Shown here: positions 12,118-25,505 of the stretch, in pieces
Position numbering within the stretch: position 1 is the first letter of the stretch
Layout of the letters: each line of letters begins with the position of its first letter
From: Polytrichum commune
Taxonomy: Eukaryota; Streptophyta; Polytrichopsida; Polytrichales; Polytrichaceae
Assembly (NCBI GenBank): GCA_950295325.1
Contig: OX485803.1
Location: forward strand, 8,372,001 to 8,432,000
Direction: 5' to 3'
DNA: 60,000 nt
Program-made: the position numbers and the translations under genes
The notes under the pieces: model-generated
What the model saw: only the letters and a program-made list of their open reading frames with translations
Told to the model about the DNA's origin: nothing
The model's database searches: none

Positions 12118-12278
12118 CAAATTTAGCTGCAGGCAGCTTACAGATCAAAAAACTCTTGTATATGCACTGCGTGTTTTTGTCTACAGACTTTACAAGGATC
12201 CATAGCTCTCCTCATGATGATCCCGGGTAGTACGTTAGCCGGACTATGGGAGGGATCCATCCCAACTAGAAACCTAGC

Positions 12279-12608
12279 TCATCATCATCATCATCATCAT
12301 CACATACCATCACAAAATTGGATTACTCAACATCGCTCATCATGTGTACCGCATTCTGAGTCCAACCACCAGAGCAAACGATTCATTTTGAAGCCTAAAA
12401 TCCACGTCATCAATAAAAATTGTTCATAGTTTTATACTCATCAACTCTGGTGCATGCAGCTCATCATGTATATGTGTATTCTTCTTCTATGTTGTGGCCG
12501 CATTAGCATTGCTGCTTGTGTAATGTACTACTCTCTCGTTGCAATGTCGATGAATCACCAGCTATAACACTAGTGTATATATATATATATGTATGTATGT
12601 ATGTATGT
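12279..12608. repeat. CAT, AT and GTAT microsatellites after the NAC gene
   Basis: CAT units occupy 12279-12302. An AT run followed by GTAT units occupies 12575-12608. The sequence between them is unique. Confidence 0.85.
12412..12417 (+). other. Candidate poly(A) signal of the NAC gene
   Basis: AATAAA lies 0.92 kb after the NAC stop codon in an AT-rich context with a T-rich stretch just downstream. It is the clearest near-upstream element I see, and would give a long 3' untranslated region carrying the simple repeats above. Plant poly(A) signals are loose, so other sites are possible. Confidence 0.35.
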
Positions 12609-13429
12609 CTTTATAAGTCACGACGCTGTTGTTTTTCAAATCTATAACATCATCTTGCAGTACAGCTGTAGTGTATTCTGCAGCTTGTCCATGATCAGTC
12701 GCCTCTATTCCTTTATTGTCCAAACCATTTAAACTGAACCTGGTCGTTTCTATTCCACACTTTCATTGACAGGATGAATTAGAGCCAGAGTAAATCCTCC
12801 CAATGAATTGTTAGCTCCACTTGCACCTTTGCCAATTGTATTGTGCAAGACATTGTGATCTGGGCCCATTAATCGTGATGAGTTCATCTGTAGTACCTGT
12901 GTGTATGTAGAGCGGAGATTCGCTTGAATAATATTATGACTATATATTTTGATGTTTGCATGTCTAGCTAGCTTCGATGACATATATTGGCCATGTGAAG
13001 ATCCGTTCAAGAGTTGGAGTGACATGAGCAGCAATATGGAACCATCACTTGAGAGTTTGTCTTTTCTTTGCATGATAGATATTGCAACTTGCGATCGATT
13101 GTTTCAGTCCGCAATCAAGCACGTTGCAGCGACCGTCTTCCAAACATTGGGACACTTCTACTCTATCTTCACATGGGGGATCACAAGTCATATGATTGGC
13201 ATATGACGAATGAGGATTCCATCCATCCTTTTCGCTCCATAATACAACATCAGCTTCTTCGAGATTGATGATCATGGCAGGATTGATTGATTGATTGAGA
13301 TTTAGCCTAAATATAGTTGAAGAGATCATCAAGAACGAAAATTGCAGTGCATGCATTCATCGTTGCCTTCAAGGAACCTATAATATATTGTCTATCTCTT
13401 GTACTGCATTGAGAGACCTGAGGTGGCCT

Positions 13430-13508
13430 GGAATTAGCTGGTAATTGTACCACATGGGAACCAATAGGCATACCAGCAAGTCCTAACCTACCGAATTACC
13501 ATTAATTC
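13430..13508. repeat. 79-bp palindromic MITE-like repeat
   Basis: The left end GGAATTAGCTGGTAATT is answered at the right end by AATTACCATTAATTCC, its near-perfect reverse complement. The element could fold into a hairpin. No target duplication is evident. Confidence 0.4.
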
Positions 13509-16500
13509 CTATGAAGTCCGTTCTTTCGATTGACAAAAAAATATAAATAAACAAATGAATAAATCTCTCATAGTCTAGCAGGCAAAAAATCTCTCTGGGT
13601 TATTATAATTCCTCAATGCCCTGGGAAAGACCACATTGCATGTACACACTCATCAGCTGTACATTGCCTGCCACGATGCAAATACCATGAGAAACATAGA
13701 TGACAGGGTAGGACATGTGAAAAAAATCACAGAAGGATGAATACCAAAGAGTGTTGTCTGGGCTCTGGTTCAACACTTTGAGTTCCAAAAGCTAAATTTC
13801 ACATTGGACTGAGCCATTTCTTGACCACATATGACACGTGTAAAAATTATTCCAAAATATAATTACTTATTGTTGAATCAGACAGCACCCAACGGAATGT
13901 GTTTGTTTCCAGCCACCATGATGTGTCATAGCAAGGCGTCTTACATTCTTATCTATGAGCCTGGATCTTGCTCTATGAATTAACAGAAATGTGCATTGGT
14001 GTGGTCCAAGTAGAACATTAATTGTTTGGGAAGATTCAATACTATATTTCGCGTTTGCACTTAGAACAGAAACTATGTACATGTGACATGTTGAAGAAGG
14101 CAGTTGTATCATTCAAAATGATGATGCAAGATACATTTCAGATGTAATTGGAATCCATTCAAACAGAGGACTTCAAAGAGAAGGAGAGCATACTTGTAAG
14201 AGGAAGATGCCAAAGTACAACCCATTACTTGACATTTCATTACTTTAATCTAGTGCCCCTAATATTTTAGAATATTACGTTCTTCTTAAGCTATATGATT
14301 TCACTTGAAGGGAATGGACCACAGGTAACTTGGAACATGAAGAGGGGGCTAGGTTGAGTCTGTCAATTCATATGAAGTGGGTCTCGTGCAGCCCAGTCAA
14401 AGAATGGAAGCAAACTTTATTCTCTATGTTAGAATCCATATATAGTTTCCACTTCCACCCACTTTTTCTTCTAAAATTGTTGCCTCTAACTTCCAAATTG
14501 GGTATGGAAGAATCAACCGACCTATGTGGGTACTGCACTAGCTACTTCAATTTACGCGGGGCAAGGTGGAGGGTGACACATCATAATTATGTGTGCCTCA
14601 TGTCGGTCGAACCGAAGATAAGAATAACATGGAGTAGTACTTACATGCACCAAAACACACCCGATGAAGTGAGTGCCAAAGCACGTTTGGAGTGGTCGCC
14701 GGCCTGTTAGCGTAATCCGGAAGAATTCCACAGTTTGTTACTCGTCATTCTCAATATCATTCATCCCAGAGGTAAACGTATGTGGGCCTTACTCATGTGG
14801 TCACTCTTCTTGACTGCACACCTTTGTTTGAGTACTATATGGCCAAAGCTTCTAGTAAAGAGTAGACACCAAAAAGACACGTGTCGCAATGAGATTGGAG
14901 TGTGTGTCCAAAATGTAGACAGTAGATGTAGTCTTGCAGATGTTAAGTTCGAAAGTGAAAACAATGGAGAAGGCTTATGTGATCACGTAAAAGAATTTTC
15001 TTGTTTCCAAAAAAAAGAATCTTCACTTTGACCTCCTCTAACATTTATAGTTCAACTCCAATTATGAAACTTGAAATGACAATTTGCATGATTCACAATT
15101 GCTAACCGTGAGACAATTCCTATTCTATCTAACGGCCGAAATTTGCCCATGGAGTTGGAAGTATCCACACTAGCGCCCCTAGGGCCCCATAGCCTAGATC
15201 CAGGGCCAATGGGCAACCTACAGTAAGCCTCAAGCCGGCCGGTGGGGAGGAGTATGCCCCAAGAGTAATCCTTATTCCGTATCCATTTTACACCTCAGGT
15301 TGCGCCCTCTTTATGCTTCAAGACAAGCATGCTGTCGCTATTGGAGCACCCCCCCCTAACTGTAAAACTGGTTGCGTAGAGATTAAAGGGCGATTGAGCA
15401 AAGGGCATCAGAATATCCGGTGCCATTTGTCTCCAAAAGTTCAATCTAGAGGCCTCTGAAGTATGTGCAAAGGGCACTCAAGACATGAAGTTGACTGTCA
15501 TAAAATGGAAAGGCCAGTAAAAAAAACTAAAAGCCCTCTTCTAAAGCCTTTGTACTGACCCCTAGCTCTTCACCGATATTTGGTGAAAGGAACAGGGTGT
15601 GCTTGAAGCTCAATCAAGGTATCTGTAGCAGTTAGATGTGTCACAAAGTGAATTCAGGGTCATTAACGAAAATTCCTTATGATGAAAATTTGAAAACATC
15701 ATGATGAGTCGCACAAAGAAGTAGTAGTAGTAGTAGTGCAATACGCGACTATCAAAGTCTGCAATGTACTCCCTAATTATAATTTTTTTTCCTTACGAAG
15801 TGAGATGTCGGCCGAGCAGGGAGCAATTTGAGTCTTGTCAGTCAATCAATGGCCTTAGCCTCAGTCGGTCACTGGGTTGTTGTAGACTGAGAAGATGTAC
15901 TTACCAACTTTGGGGCTTAAAAAATTATACTGAGTCCTGTGTGAAAAGACCTCACACTCGTACCCCCCCTCCAAAGAGTGTACAACTCATGCATTTTCTT
16001 GCAGAATTTGAACTCATCTATGGCATTGCTTCGACGTGGCTGCCACTAAAGGTGACACGAAAGGCAAATAAAACGATTTATACAACACCGGTGAGTAGAC
16101 ATGGCTGTCATATCAATCTGACAATCCGGCTCACTGAAAATGTAAGGTAGAAGTTATCACCGGCTAGTAGCTGGTCACTTAAACCTAATTGACAACTAGG
16201 CTTGAGTCAAGCAGGCTCGCAAAAAAAATCAAGGGCGAGCAGACCTACCTATCTACTTGATTGATGTATGTAGACCGTCATGGCCATTCCAAAGTAATTC
16301 CAATTTCAAAAGAGTGTGAAGTTGTAAACATGAGGTTAATACTCAAGCTGACACCTGTCCGGCTGAGTGAGGGCGCTGTTACATCTCTTGTGCTTTACTA
16401 GCCATTGCTAGGCCAAAGCTTACGTGACAAACATTCAATTGTAAGACTTTGAAACAGAAGCGGTCGGCTTTTGGGCATTATTATCTCTCACCAAGAGGTT

Positions 16501-17776
16501 CAGTTTCCGAGCTTCCCGGCAATTGCTTGCTTCAGCATTTGTTTTAAGGTACGTAGATATTGCACATACCATTGCTTTAAGTGCGGAGTGTATCCAAATA
16601 TTATTAGATTGATAAAGCCTTAGATGTTTCTTGTTAGCAATTGAAAGGAGATTCCAATGCACCGGAATATGTTCTATTTGAAATCCGTACGCAAAAGTTA
16701 TATAGGTTTGAATTTTTGTTGGTAGATGATCCAAAAAGCAACACAAAAATCTGATGTTAAGGTGGTGGACATTCTCAAAATCAATTTGTATCTATCGTAG
16801 AAGATTTTAGGGTGTTGGTTTTAAGTGAGTGTTGGTTTTAGCACCACTTACCATACCGTGCATACTTTGAGCATTTCAACATATGTAAGGGTTTGGAATC
16901 AATATACATATGAACACATGAGCAAAATCAAAAGGAAAACACTAATATGTTTTGACTGCGTAAATGACAACTTATTAAGCACAATAGTATCACAATTAGT
17001 GGAAACTAAGAATGTCACAAAGTTGACAAACGAATATGAGATCAAATCCATTGGATTCCAATATTGAAACTTATTAAATAGTGATACTTATTTAATTTGG
17101 AGACAAGATGAATATCTTTTGAATCTTTGAAATGAACTTATAGATGACATGTAATGATTGTCGTTTGGATATGTACACTTCATGTTTGAATATGTACCTA
17201 TACATTAGAAGCCATTATAAGTCATTGTCTATATTACATGTGCCCATCATACCCATCTCGGTGGAAGAAGCATCAAGATAACTCATAGAAACTCCACTAT
17301 ATATCAAGCAAATAAATACCAAGAAATTGCAAAATAAGGTTTCAGAAGGTCGGTCAGAGATGTTTGACAATGAGCTACTAGATTCATTGAGTCTTCAATT
17401 GAGGGCCACCTGTGTCACTTTCTTCTTCATTTCCTTCCATGTTTGCTTCACTCTCTACATGATGGATGGGAGCTTAATCATCTCAAATAGCTTCAATAAA
17501 AACACCTTTGCACAACATTATCAGATCATGGGGATGTCGTCATGTTTTCTTTTTCCTTAGGATAATCTTATTAGTTGGTTTCAATTTGACTGTAGAAGAA
17601 AAGTGCAGGATGCACAGAATCTCGATCCAGTTTCAGCGTGAATTTGAAGTGGATGGAAATGAGCAAATACACTTTACTAGATTTTGAATATTGTCCAATT
17701 TCACAAATTAAGTATTTCTATGTCTGTTGAGAGTGGCTCTATGTTTCAATTGAAACCTTTAGTATCTCCTTTTTTA

Positions 17777-17870
17777 CATAACATTATTCAAATCCATAAC
17801 AATGTTTTGTGGGATTGACAGTATTTCATGGAATATTCCCTGATATTCCCCACATTCAACCATGTAGGAA
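17777..17870. mobile_element. Half copy of a small inverted-repeat element
   Basis: The stretch ACATAACATTATTCAAATCC, through GTTTTGTGGGATTGAC to GGAATATTCC, matches the left half of the complete element at 20672-20824. The matching right half is not seen, so this is a truncated copy. Confidence 0.6.
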
Positions 17871-18714
17871 TCCAAGTTTTGGATGCGATTTCTCAATTGT
17901 AGCTTGATGCACGTCCTAGCTTTCACACGCACTACATACACAAGGGAAGTGGGCCTTAAATGGACACTTTTGGCTCTGCACACACTTCTCGTAGGATATA
18001 AAATACGCATTTCGTGCGAGTGACAAGAAACTCCAAATTGTGCATGTAGCCAATTTCCTCGTATTTTTTGGAGAATATAAATTTCAGGTGTGGACTCTTC
18101 ATATCACGTACGAACTAGCAGTAGTGTAGAAAGGGGTATTATTTGAGGCATTAGTGTATAGCATACACAAGGGAGAGGTATTGTTTTCTCTAGTGTGTAT
18201 ATTTTAAAATGCTTTTAAATTTTTGGAATAAAGGTAGATGCACAAAAGGGGCCCTAAAGGTTTAAAGTAAAAATTGACAATTGATGTTTTGGTTTCATCT
18301 AATCATGTTTCTATCCATTTTTGTCATATGGTAATCGTCCCCAATGACTTGTATATGTAATGGAGGCATGTTTATTCATGGTTTACATCATGTGTATGTA
18401 GTAGAGGCATATATCATATTAAATTGAAAATCTTAACATCAAAACATCAGCCCATTTTCTAGCCTACTATTAGTATGTGTACATTGATTTTTCTCTAAAA
18501 AAATCTCATATATAGGGGGGTTCTATATCATAGTCATCCACACACGTCATAAATTAGGTTTCCAATGAAGAGTCCACCCCCTGGGATATGAATTTCTTAT
18601 TCATTGTCAATTTGAAGAATCTCTCTCTTATTGAATGATCATGTAGGTCCCCAAACCACCCAATTATGTTGAACATTGAACCTCTAATAAATAACAATTA
18701 TTGATCATGTAGCC

Positions 18715-19045
18715 CAACCTCTTTTGAGACACATGTCTTTTGGGTGTCCGTTCTTATATCCGCAACTAACTACGCACCACTCAAATATAGGTGTTTGTTT
18801 AAGATGAGTAGCTGAATTGGACCCACTTATCTGACATCCACTCAAGCAACGCTTGACATTCCCAAAGCAAATGCTTTGCATACAAAGAAAAACATGAGAA
18901 GATTTAGTGAACAATGGTCATTGCAAGGGGGTTCATTAAGGTAGATGTGCCTCATCTTAAACGGACACCTATATTTTAAGTAATGAAAGGTTGGGTATGG
19001 ATCTAAGAACAGACATCAAAAGACACGTTGTTCAAATGAAATTGG
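18715..19045. mobile_element. Fold-back MITE with ~95-bp arms
   Basis: The left arm (18715-18810) and right arm (18948-19045) are inverted copies, about 70% identical by eye. The inner ends are ATATAGGTGTTTGTTTAAGAT and its complement ATCTTAAACGGACACCTATAT. The outer parts pair ATGTCTTTTGGGTGTCCG with a reverse complement containing GACATCAAAAGACACGT. The 137-base loop codes for nothing. Related arm-like sequences with the AAAAGACA(C/T)GTGT core occur near 14870 and 19600. Confidence 0.6.
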
Positions 19046-19383
19046 ATAACGTACTCAACTTTACTAACCATTCTAGACATGATTGTCAACGTAATTGAAG
19101 AAACATGTCTAATCATCAAATAACTCCAAGAGAATCGTCACTTTCACAATGAATAGGATATTCATACAACCTCCAAAAATAGGAGGAAAGAGGCTAGTAT
19201 GGCCACAATTTGGATTCACTAATACGAGTTTCATAACCACGGGGCATTCTTGTTTTATTTTTTTAATTTGATTTTGACAATCTGCCCTTTCAGGGCTTAA
19301 AAGAGGGAGGGGGTTATCACATTCATTTCAGGATTTCAATCTGGATCCATGGGAGATTAGAGCAGAGAAAAATCCAGGAAAAT

Positions 19384-19463
19384 GTCGACAGTGGGATTCG
19401 AACCCACGCCCTTTCGGACCAGTACCTGAAACTGGCGCCTTAGACCAACTCGGCCATATCGAC
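19384..19463 (-). tRNA. tRNA-Leu (anticodon CAG)
   Basis: The 80-base gene reads on the minus strand from 19463 to 19384. The seven-base acceptor stem pairs GTCGATA with TGTCGAC (one G-T pair). The anticodon arm is CCAGT-TTCAGGT-ACTGG, giving anticodon CAG, which reads CUG leucine codons. A long variable arm (TCC-GAAA-GGG) is typical of tRNA-Leu. The T arm is GTGGG-TTCGAAT-CCCAC, containing the B box. No CCA is encoded, as expected for a eukaryotic nuclear gene. A CAA start motif lies immediately upstream and a TTTT Pol III terminator directly downstream. All stems are intact, so it is probably functional. Confidence 0.95.
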
Positions 19464-20671
19464 TTGATGATCCATTGTTGCTTTGAATTTTAGTTGATTT
19501 GGAATGGTATCTGGAGTATGTGGCCTTGCATGGTCACTCTTCTCAATATGATACGATCATTAAAATGGTGTATGGCGAGGTTCATAGTTATTGAAAAAAA
19601 CATCCAAAAGACATGTGTTATTGTGAGGTTGAACAATAAGATCATAATAAACACTATGTTCGGCTTAATGGATAGTGCAACCCGGACAATCTTATATGAT
19701 TTTTTGAATGAAGGAAATTTCTTTTATTTTGACTTCCTATGATTTTTGCATCTCAACTCTGACTCAAAAATTGAAATTCTTATATCCTGAACTTTGTGGC
19801 TTATGTTTCTTGGTTCTATGGTCTCGGTTATTGAACACGGCTTCTCACAAACATTTTCAGAGTCTTGGTTGTGAATATATTTCTCAATGCAGTGAATGCT
19901 CACATAGCCCACCCCTGCCACATACTATAGGCAAGAGAATAAGGTGGCCAAGGGCTGGGAATAAACATGTTGTGATTCTCAAAATACGTTGACCTAAGTC
20001 TTAGTACCGCAGCAAGGTTCCCATGAAACATTGGCATCTCTTTTATTTACAGAGGGTGAAGGAACATGAGGTTTAGAGCACAAAAGGACAAATTAAAGAT
20101 ATAACACAAACCCTTCTTAAACATACTTTACAAATTTATGCACACCTCCACCTTAAATTTAAATGTACATAGCATGATAATGAGGAGCAATTGTAACCTA
20201 CCCTTGGGAGATATCAAGGGTTACAATGATCACTTAATGATCATTTATTGTTTGGGATGTGTGGCAATAACTGGGAAACTATAAACCACCCTTGATGTTG
20301 AAGGCATTTAAACATGTAATTTCTAGGCAAGTTAGTGTATTTAAGGTAAGAAAAACCGAATTTCCTAGAGGGAATACTCAAAAGCATGGGAGTGTGAAAT
20401 AATGCCAATATGCCCATATGTACATTTACCATGACCAATTTTAAAGTTCAATTTTTGGAATATTATCTCATTACTCATACTTCTTTGATTTGACCAAAAA
20501 TCAAAACAAAACAAATTAGCCAACTAGAATGAAAGTGGACTTTAAAACTTGGGTGAAAGCTTGAACAACATGACAACACATAATGAAAACACTATACTAT
20601 CACATAAAATTTGCACAAGGTTTAACAAAGCACTTATAACTATACATAAGGGGGTCAATTGTTCCCATTCA
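19464..20671. other. Intergenic stretch, no gene seen
   Basis: Near 19494-19640 lies a stretch sharing TGGTCACTCTTCT and the AAAAGACATGTGT core with the sequence around 14790-14900, so it is another fragment of the fold-back family. The rest is AT-rich without recognisable features. Confidence 0.45.
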
Positions 20672-20824
20672 CATAACATCATTCAGATCCATTACAGTGT
20701 TTTGTGGGACTAACATTATTCCATAAGATATTTCCATATATTTGAATGTGGAAAAAATCTAGGAATACTCTGTGGAATATTGTCAGACCCACATAACATT
20801 GTTATGCATCTGAATAATGTTATG
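20672..20824. mobile_element. 153-bp MITE with ~65-bp inverted ends
   Basis: The left end opens CATAACATCATTCAGATCC and continues to GTTTTGTGGGACTAACATTATTCCA. The right end read inward gives CATAACATTATTCAGATGC, then GTTATGTGGGTCTGACAATATTCCA. Almost the whole element is therefore one imperfect hairpin. It has no coding capacity. A truncated relative lies at 17777-17870. Confidence 0.7.
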
Positions 20825-22531
20825 CACACGCACTACATTATTCTACATTAAGTGTGCCTCCCAATTGAGATATAGTCTTCAAGCCTATGAACTTGACCCA
20901 TTGTTTGTGTTGCAATGGCTTTTGAAATTTTCTCATCTAGACCTCCATAAATAAGTTGAACTCTTGAATGACAAGCTTGCTTTTTGGGCATGGTGGTGGA
21001 AAGTCTACCCACATGTCATGTTTTGTATATCAACCCCTCTTAGCCCGACAATTATGAAAATCCAAGACGTTGTTATTATATAGCCCCAGGCTTGCCCATC
21101 TACCATTAAGAATAATAAAATTAACATGAAATTCCATTAAATATGAGAAATTGCCACCTTTGAGGAGTTGACTTTCTATGAAAATTTAATTTTGGATGAT
21201 GGGTTCATCAAATAAGTTAGAAATATTTTTAATTTGAATTTTACATAACAAATCCCACTTCAAAATTGACAGTGAAAAACATATGAAAACATCATGTTTC
21301 TTGTTTCTAAGGGCAGTCAAATCGGGTCAACCGAGCACCACTTGCTACATACTTTTGGAGTCCACCCTTGCCTGCACATCAAGAATCCAAAGCATGATCA
21401 TGTCTTTTGTTGGACAAATTTGAGATACTTAGGTATCTCAAAATTAAGTCCCTCCCCTTCCTCATTTTCTTCCAAATATGGCTTCAAATTATTTCTAACA
21501 CTAGAGTCAATTGTAAAGTATGGGGATCAATTGGGGTTGAATTGTCTTGATGGTCACTTGTTTGAGTGTAACCTGAAAGTTTTTGAGGGCTTCTTTGAGT
21601 TTTAGATGTAGACATGCTTTCATTTTATATAATTAAAAACATTCACATTTTTTTTTTGTCATCTATGTGCACATGCATCTCTGCTCATCTCACCCACTTG
21701 TGTACTCCTCCAATAAAATTATACTTAAGAAATAACTATTAAAAAAAATCAAAGTTTCTTTGCTCCAAAATAGAGAAATATGACTTCCCTCTCTAGTTTC
21801 ATTTTTAGGTAACTACCATAAGTGCTAGAAGTGGCAAATATGAAAGATTTCATCAAAAAAACTTGAGTTTGTCCTCACTTTTGGTTGATTTTACTAGCTA
21901 TAGTGTCCAATACCCAATCGGATGATTGCGTTAGCGGAAACACCTTGAACATTCAAATTCTATTAAGGACCCATTTCCAACAAATTGCGACATTGATATG
22001 TGACTTCCAAAAGTGTGGATTCTAGTTGATCCAAGGGTCACTGTGTCACTTAAGTGATGAAAATGTTATGTGGAAGCGCCAACAATAGTTCACATATTAA
22101 ATCTTAATCCACGGGGAGGTCACTTCATTGTCAAGTTGACACCACGTGCGGACAAAGTTTGCTACCCCTATATTACATGCCATATATAATTTTAAAATTT
22201 ATGATATTTTTCCTACATATACATAACCATTGATAGTATCTTTTTTATATTTTTTATATTTTTAGTCATCTTTATATTTTTTTTAGTAATTGTTTTAGTT
22301 CAATTATGTGTCATTCTAGTTAGAAATTATATGTTTTATGAAAAAAACAAATCATCAAATTTAGTTACCACTTTTGACTGTGTCATAGGTACTGTGTATA
22401 TCTACTCATGAAAAAAATTCGATAAAATTTTGACCCATTTTGGTGGTGCAACTTACCAAAAGAAGATTTTTTTTGGTCACACGTGGTGTTCAACTTGACA
22501 ATGGAGTGATCTACCCGTGTCTTAATCTCAC

Positions 22532-22534
<3 letters not shown>

Positions 22535-22588
<54 letters not shown>
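22535..22588. repeat. (GA)27 microsatellite
   Basis: An uninterrupted GA dinucleotide run of 54 bases, the longest perfect microsatellite in the window and probably length-variable. Confidence 0.95.
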
Positions 22589-22593
<5 letters not shown>

Positions 22594-23573
22594 GTCATGT
22601 TCACACATTTGCTTTCAAGCATAAACATCCTCATTTCCGAGGCTTCTTTCCTTTCCATGCTAACCCAAAAAGGTGGTGGGTGGGTAAAGATTGCAATTTA
22701 GTGCCAGCACTAAAATTGGTTACACAAATAGTTTCAAATCATAACACAAAAAACTCAAATGCACCTTCTATCAAGTTAACTTGCAATTGAAAACTAGTAT
22801 GGGTAAAGGAAGAGGCCTCATTTGGCAACTAAATGGCTCCTTGTGATTTGAAAACCACATTGTATATTTTATCCCCCAAGATGATCCTCAAACTTGCTTC
22901 ATTCAAGAAATATAAAATAGTATGTGTTCGTAATGGAAATCTAATCATTGAAACCCCAAAAATGCACACTAATATAAAGTGGTAAAACAAGAGTAGTAAA
23001 AATGTGCAATAAAATGAGTTTTTCCAATAAGATATGAAGTGTCTGTCCCACATGCACCCAGAAGATCCAACATCATTGCAATAAGGTCAGTTCCTATACG
23101 TGAGGTGAATATTAGCATGGCAAAATTATCAACCATGTCACATATCTCATCAAGGCAAAACAAATTATTGTAACTTGCAATAAAATTATATTTTTACTAT
23201 ACATCCATGCTAACCTAGTCTTTTGCCATTTCAAATCCCACACCCCATGCATGTACGGAGTTTGGTTGCACATCAACAAGCTCTAGGTAATGAGGAGTTC
23301 TTATGCGTGCTCCCTCGCCCTAAACATAAGTGCCCAACCCTTTAGGGTTGCCTTTTACAGGTCATCTTATATGGTTCTCACAAAAACCCTTCCAAAACTT
23401 TCTTTGAAGGGTATATAATTGTAACCTCTTATGATCATAATCATATGCATGCATGGTAAGATGTAGAGAGCAATTATAGGTAAGTATATTTTTCTAGGTA
23501 TGTTAAAGCATCCAAAGGGGTGTAATTTCAAATATAAATGTACATATACATGATTTAGTAAGCATTTTCCATA

Positions 23574-23576
<3 letters not shown>

Positions 23577-23610
<34 letters not shown>
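23577..23610. repeat. (AG)17 microsatellite
   Basis: An uninterrupted AG dinucleotide run of 34 bases in gene-poor DNA. Confidence 0.95.
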
Positions 23611-23613
<3 letters not shown>

Positions 23614-25157
23614 TCCAATGTTACCATCAGCGTGTACAACTGTGCTACTTCATCTTCAAGTTAGTTTAAATTCCTTTTTTGTAATTTTAAAATGAACATC
23701 ATGACAAAAGAGTTCCTACATTTTGTTGCATTCGCTACTATGACCATTTATGGACTAGATAACCAGCAAGAGGAGAGTGAATGACAAACCTTACATTGAA
23801 AGAGTAGACCCCCAACCATATATGTATCATAAAACATGACTTGAAGACCTAATGTGGTATTGAAATGAAAAAGTAAAAATTCAAGAAAAGTGGTCAATTT
23901 GGTCGCCTTTGTGGGTCATATCAATTTCATGTCTTGGGAAATATTGTTCTAAATCTAGGTTTAAAGTCCTACTGTATCCAAAATTGACAGATTATGACTT
24001 GGGAAAATGATTTGGAGATGGAAATATGATTGCAGTATGACTTGATGACTGAATGCATGATGGTAATTGAAGCATAAATTGGCAATTTGGCAATGAGCTT
24101 AGCTCTGAAAGGTCGCCGTGTTCAAAAGGCACGATGGAGTTGGGTGAATGATAAATAGTATGTTAGATAGAGCTCTCAAGGAGCTCTACCAAATGACTCC
24201 CCACTTCCTTCATTTGACTTTGAATCAAGCTTAGACTGAACATCATAAGACTGTGCATTTCGGAGGTTTTATCCCATCAAGCAGATGGGCAGATTTGATG
24301 GTTGATAGCTCGTTGGATAAATCTCCATAAACCCTACAAAATCAATTCCTCACTTACTTCATGAGACTTTGAAACAAGTTTACAACTGCATTTCAAAGAT
24401 ATTGAAAATCTTGAGTGGGTTATTGGCTACTAAGACTATTTACACCTCAAAGCCCTAGTTCAGGATCCAACCACACATCCCATATGTGTTCGACTCAGCT
24501 CTAGAAGCTGTAAACGAATGACTAAATCCAAAAGCCCAAAAATGTAAATAAAACGCACGTCCATTTTCACTTGGTATCGTTGATAGAAACCATTGTGAGA
24601 AAATTGATCCAATCTATGCATGCCTTTTTGGAGGGCTTTCGCATTGTCATCCCACCTAGAGAGAGTTGTCGTTTTTCAAAGCTTTTCAACCTCAAAGCTT
24701 GATTTTCCTCTTTTCAAAGGCCTCTTCCTTTCGATTCTTCATCAAAATGAAGCAAGGGTGGGTAAGTGAGTGGGTGGGTGGGTGGGTGAGATTTTCTTTC
24801 ATCACAAGTTTATTGCATCTGTAAACATAACATCTGATATTGTAATCATGGATTTAGTGCTATGTTCTACACATCTAGTGAGTAGATTGGAATTTCAACA
24901 TGGAATATGTATGTTGATCAAAGTAGCCAGATACCCCACTATGTTTCTTTGCTTTCAATCAAAGCTTAGTAGCAAGGGTTGGCATAAAGGTATGAAATCA
25001 AGTACTATGATGTGATGATACATGCCTTTGGTATCAAATACTCATCACTTATGGCAACTAAGTTCAAAAGATAGTCCAACACATGACTACATTCTGCTCA
25101 AAGATTATTGTTACAATCAAGTAATAAAGCAAGAATTTGAAATGTAGGCTTACATAC

Positions 25158-25495
25158 TCGGGGGGGGGCAGTGTGTTAAAAAGTTAAGGATATAGGTGCG
25201 AACAACCACTATTTTATAGGGGGGTATTACTTTCAATTCTCTCTTTTTTTTCACATGCTATCATTATGTAATTTTCTACTTTGGGTTAATAAAAAAATGG
25301 CTTGCATTACTTATAATTCCATATTACCTATTATTCCATACCCTATAGTACTTTAAAGATGTTCAATGCCATTTTTGATACCCTATATTACTCTTAAGTC
25401 CATTTATAATTTTTGTCCCCATGTTTTTAAAATACCCTATCATTTGTTCACACGTATATTGCTACTCCAACCAATGACTACCCCCCCCCCCCCGA
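25158..25495. mobile_element. 338-bp TIR element with G/C-tract ends and 10-bp target duplication
   Basis: The left end reads TCGGGGGGGGGCAGT. The right end, read inward on the other strand, reads TCGGGGG... (15 G) followed by TAGT. The 10-base word GCTTACATAC occurs immediately outside both ends (25148-25157 and 25496-25505) as a perfect target-site duplication. A 9-11 bp duplication is typical of Mutator-like elements, but the ends do not match a Mutator terminus that I know. The interior is AT-rich with no open frame of note. The intact duplication points to a fairly recent insertion. Confidence 0.75.
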
Positions 25496-25505
25496 GCTTA
25501 CATAC

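Larger units (their letters stand above)
12431..18714. other. Gene-poor intergenic DNA
   Basis: No coding sequence is recognisable. The open frames are short and show no family resemblance. Visible contents are a 79-bp palindromic element (13430-13508), a GTA/TAG microsatellite (15720-15737), one arm-like copy of the fold-back family (about 14735-14905), and a half copy of another small inverted-repeat element (17777-17870). The string AACGGCCGAAA at 15131 also occurs at 61, each followed some 45 bases later by CCCTAGGGCC, hinting at one dispersed repeat. Confidence 0.5.
20825..25147. other. Gene-poor AT-rich DNA
   Basis: No exon, domain or transposase was recognised. It contains two GA microsatellites (22535-22588 and 23577-23610) and GGTG units near 24770-24788. 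Apparent open frames around the GA tracts encode Arg-Glu or Ser-Leu runs and are artefacts of the repeat. Confidence 0.5.

Noticed and set aside
22383-22790. Open frames with Arg-Glu and Ser-Leu runs
   Set aside because: They are read-through of the (GA)27 microsatellite in both directions.
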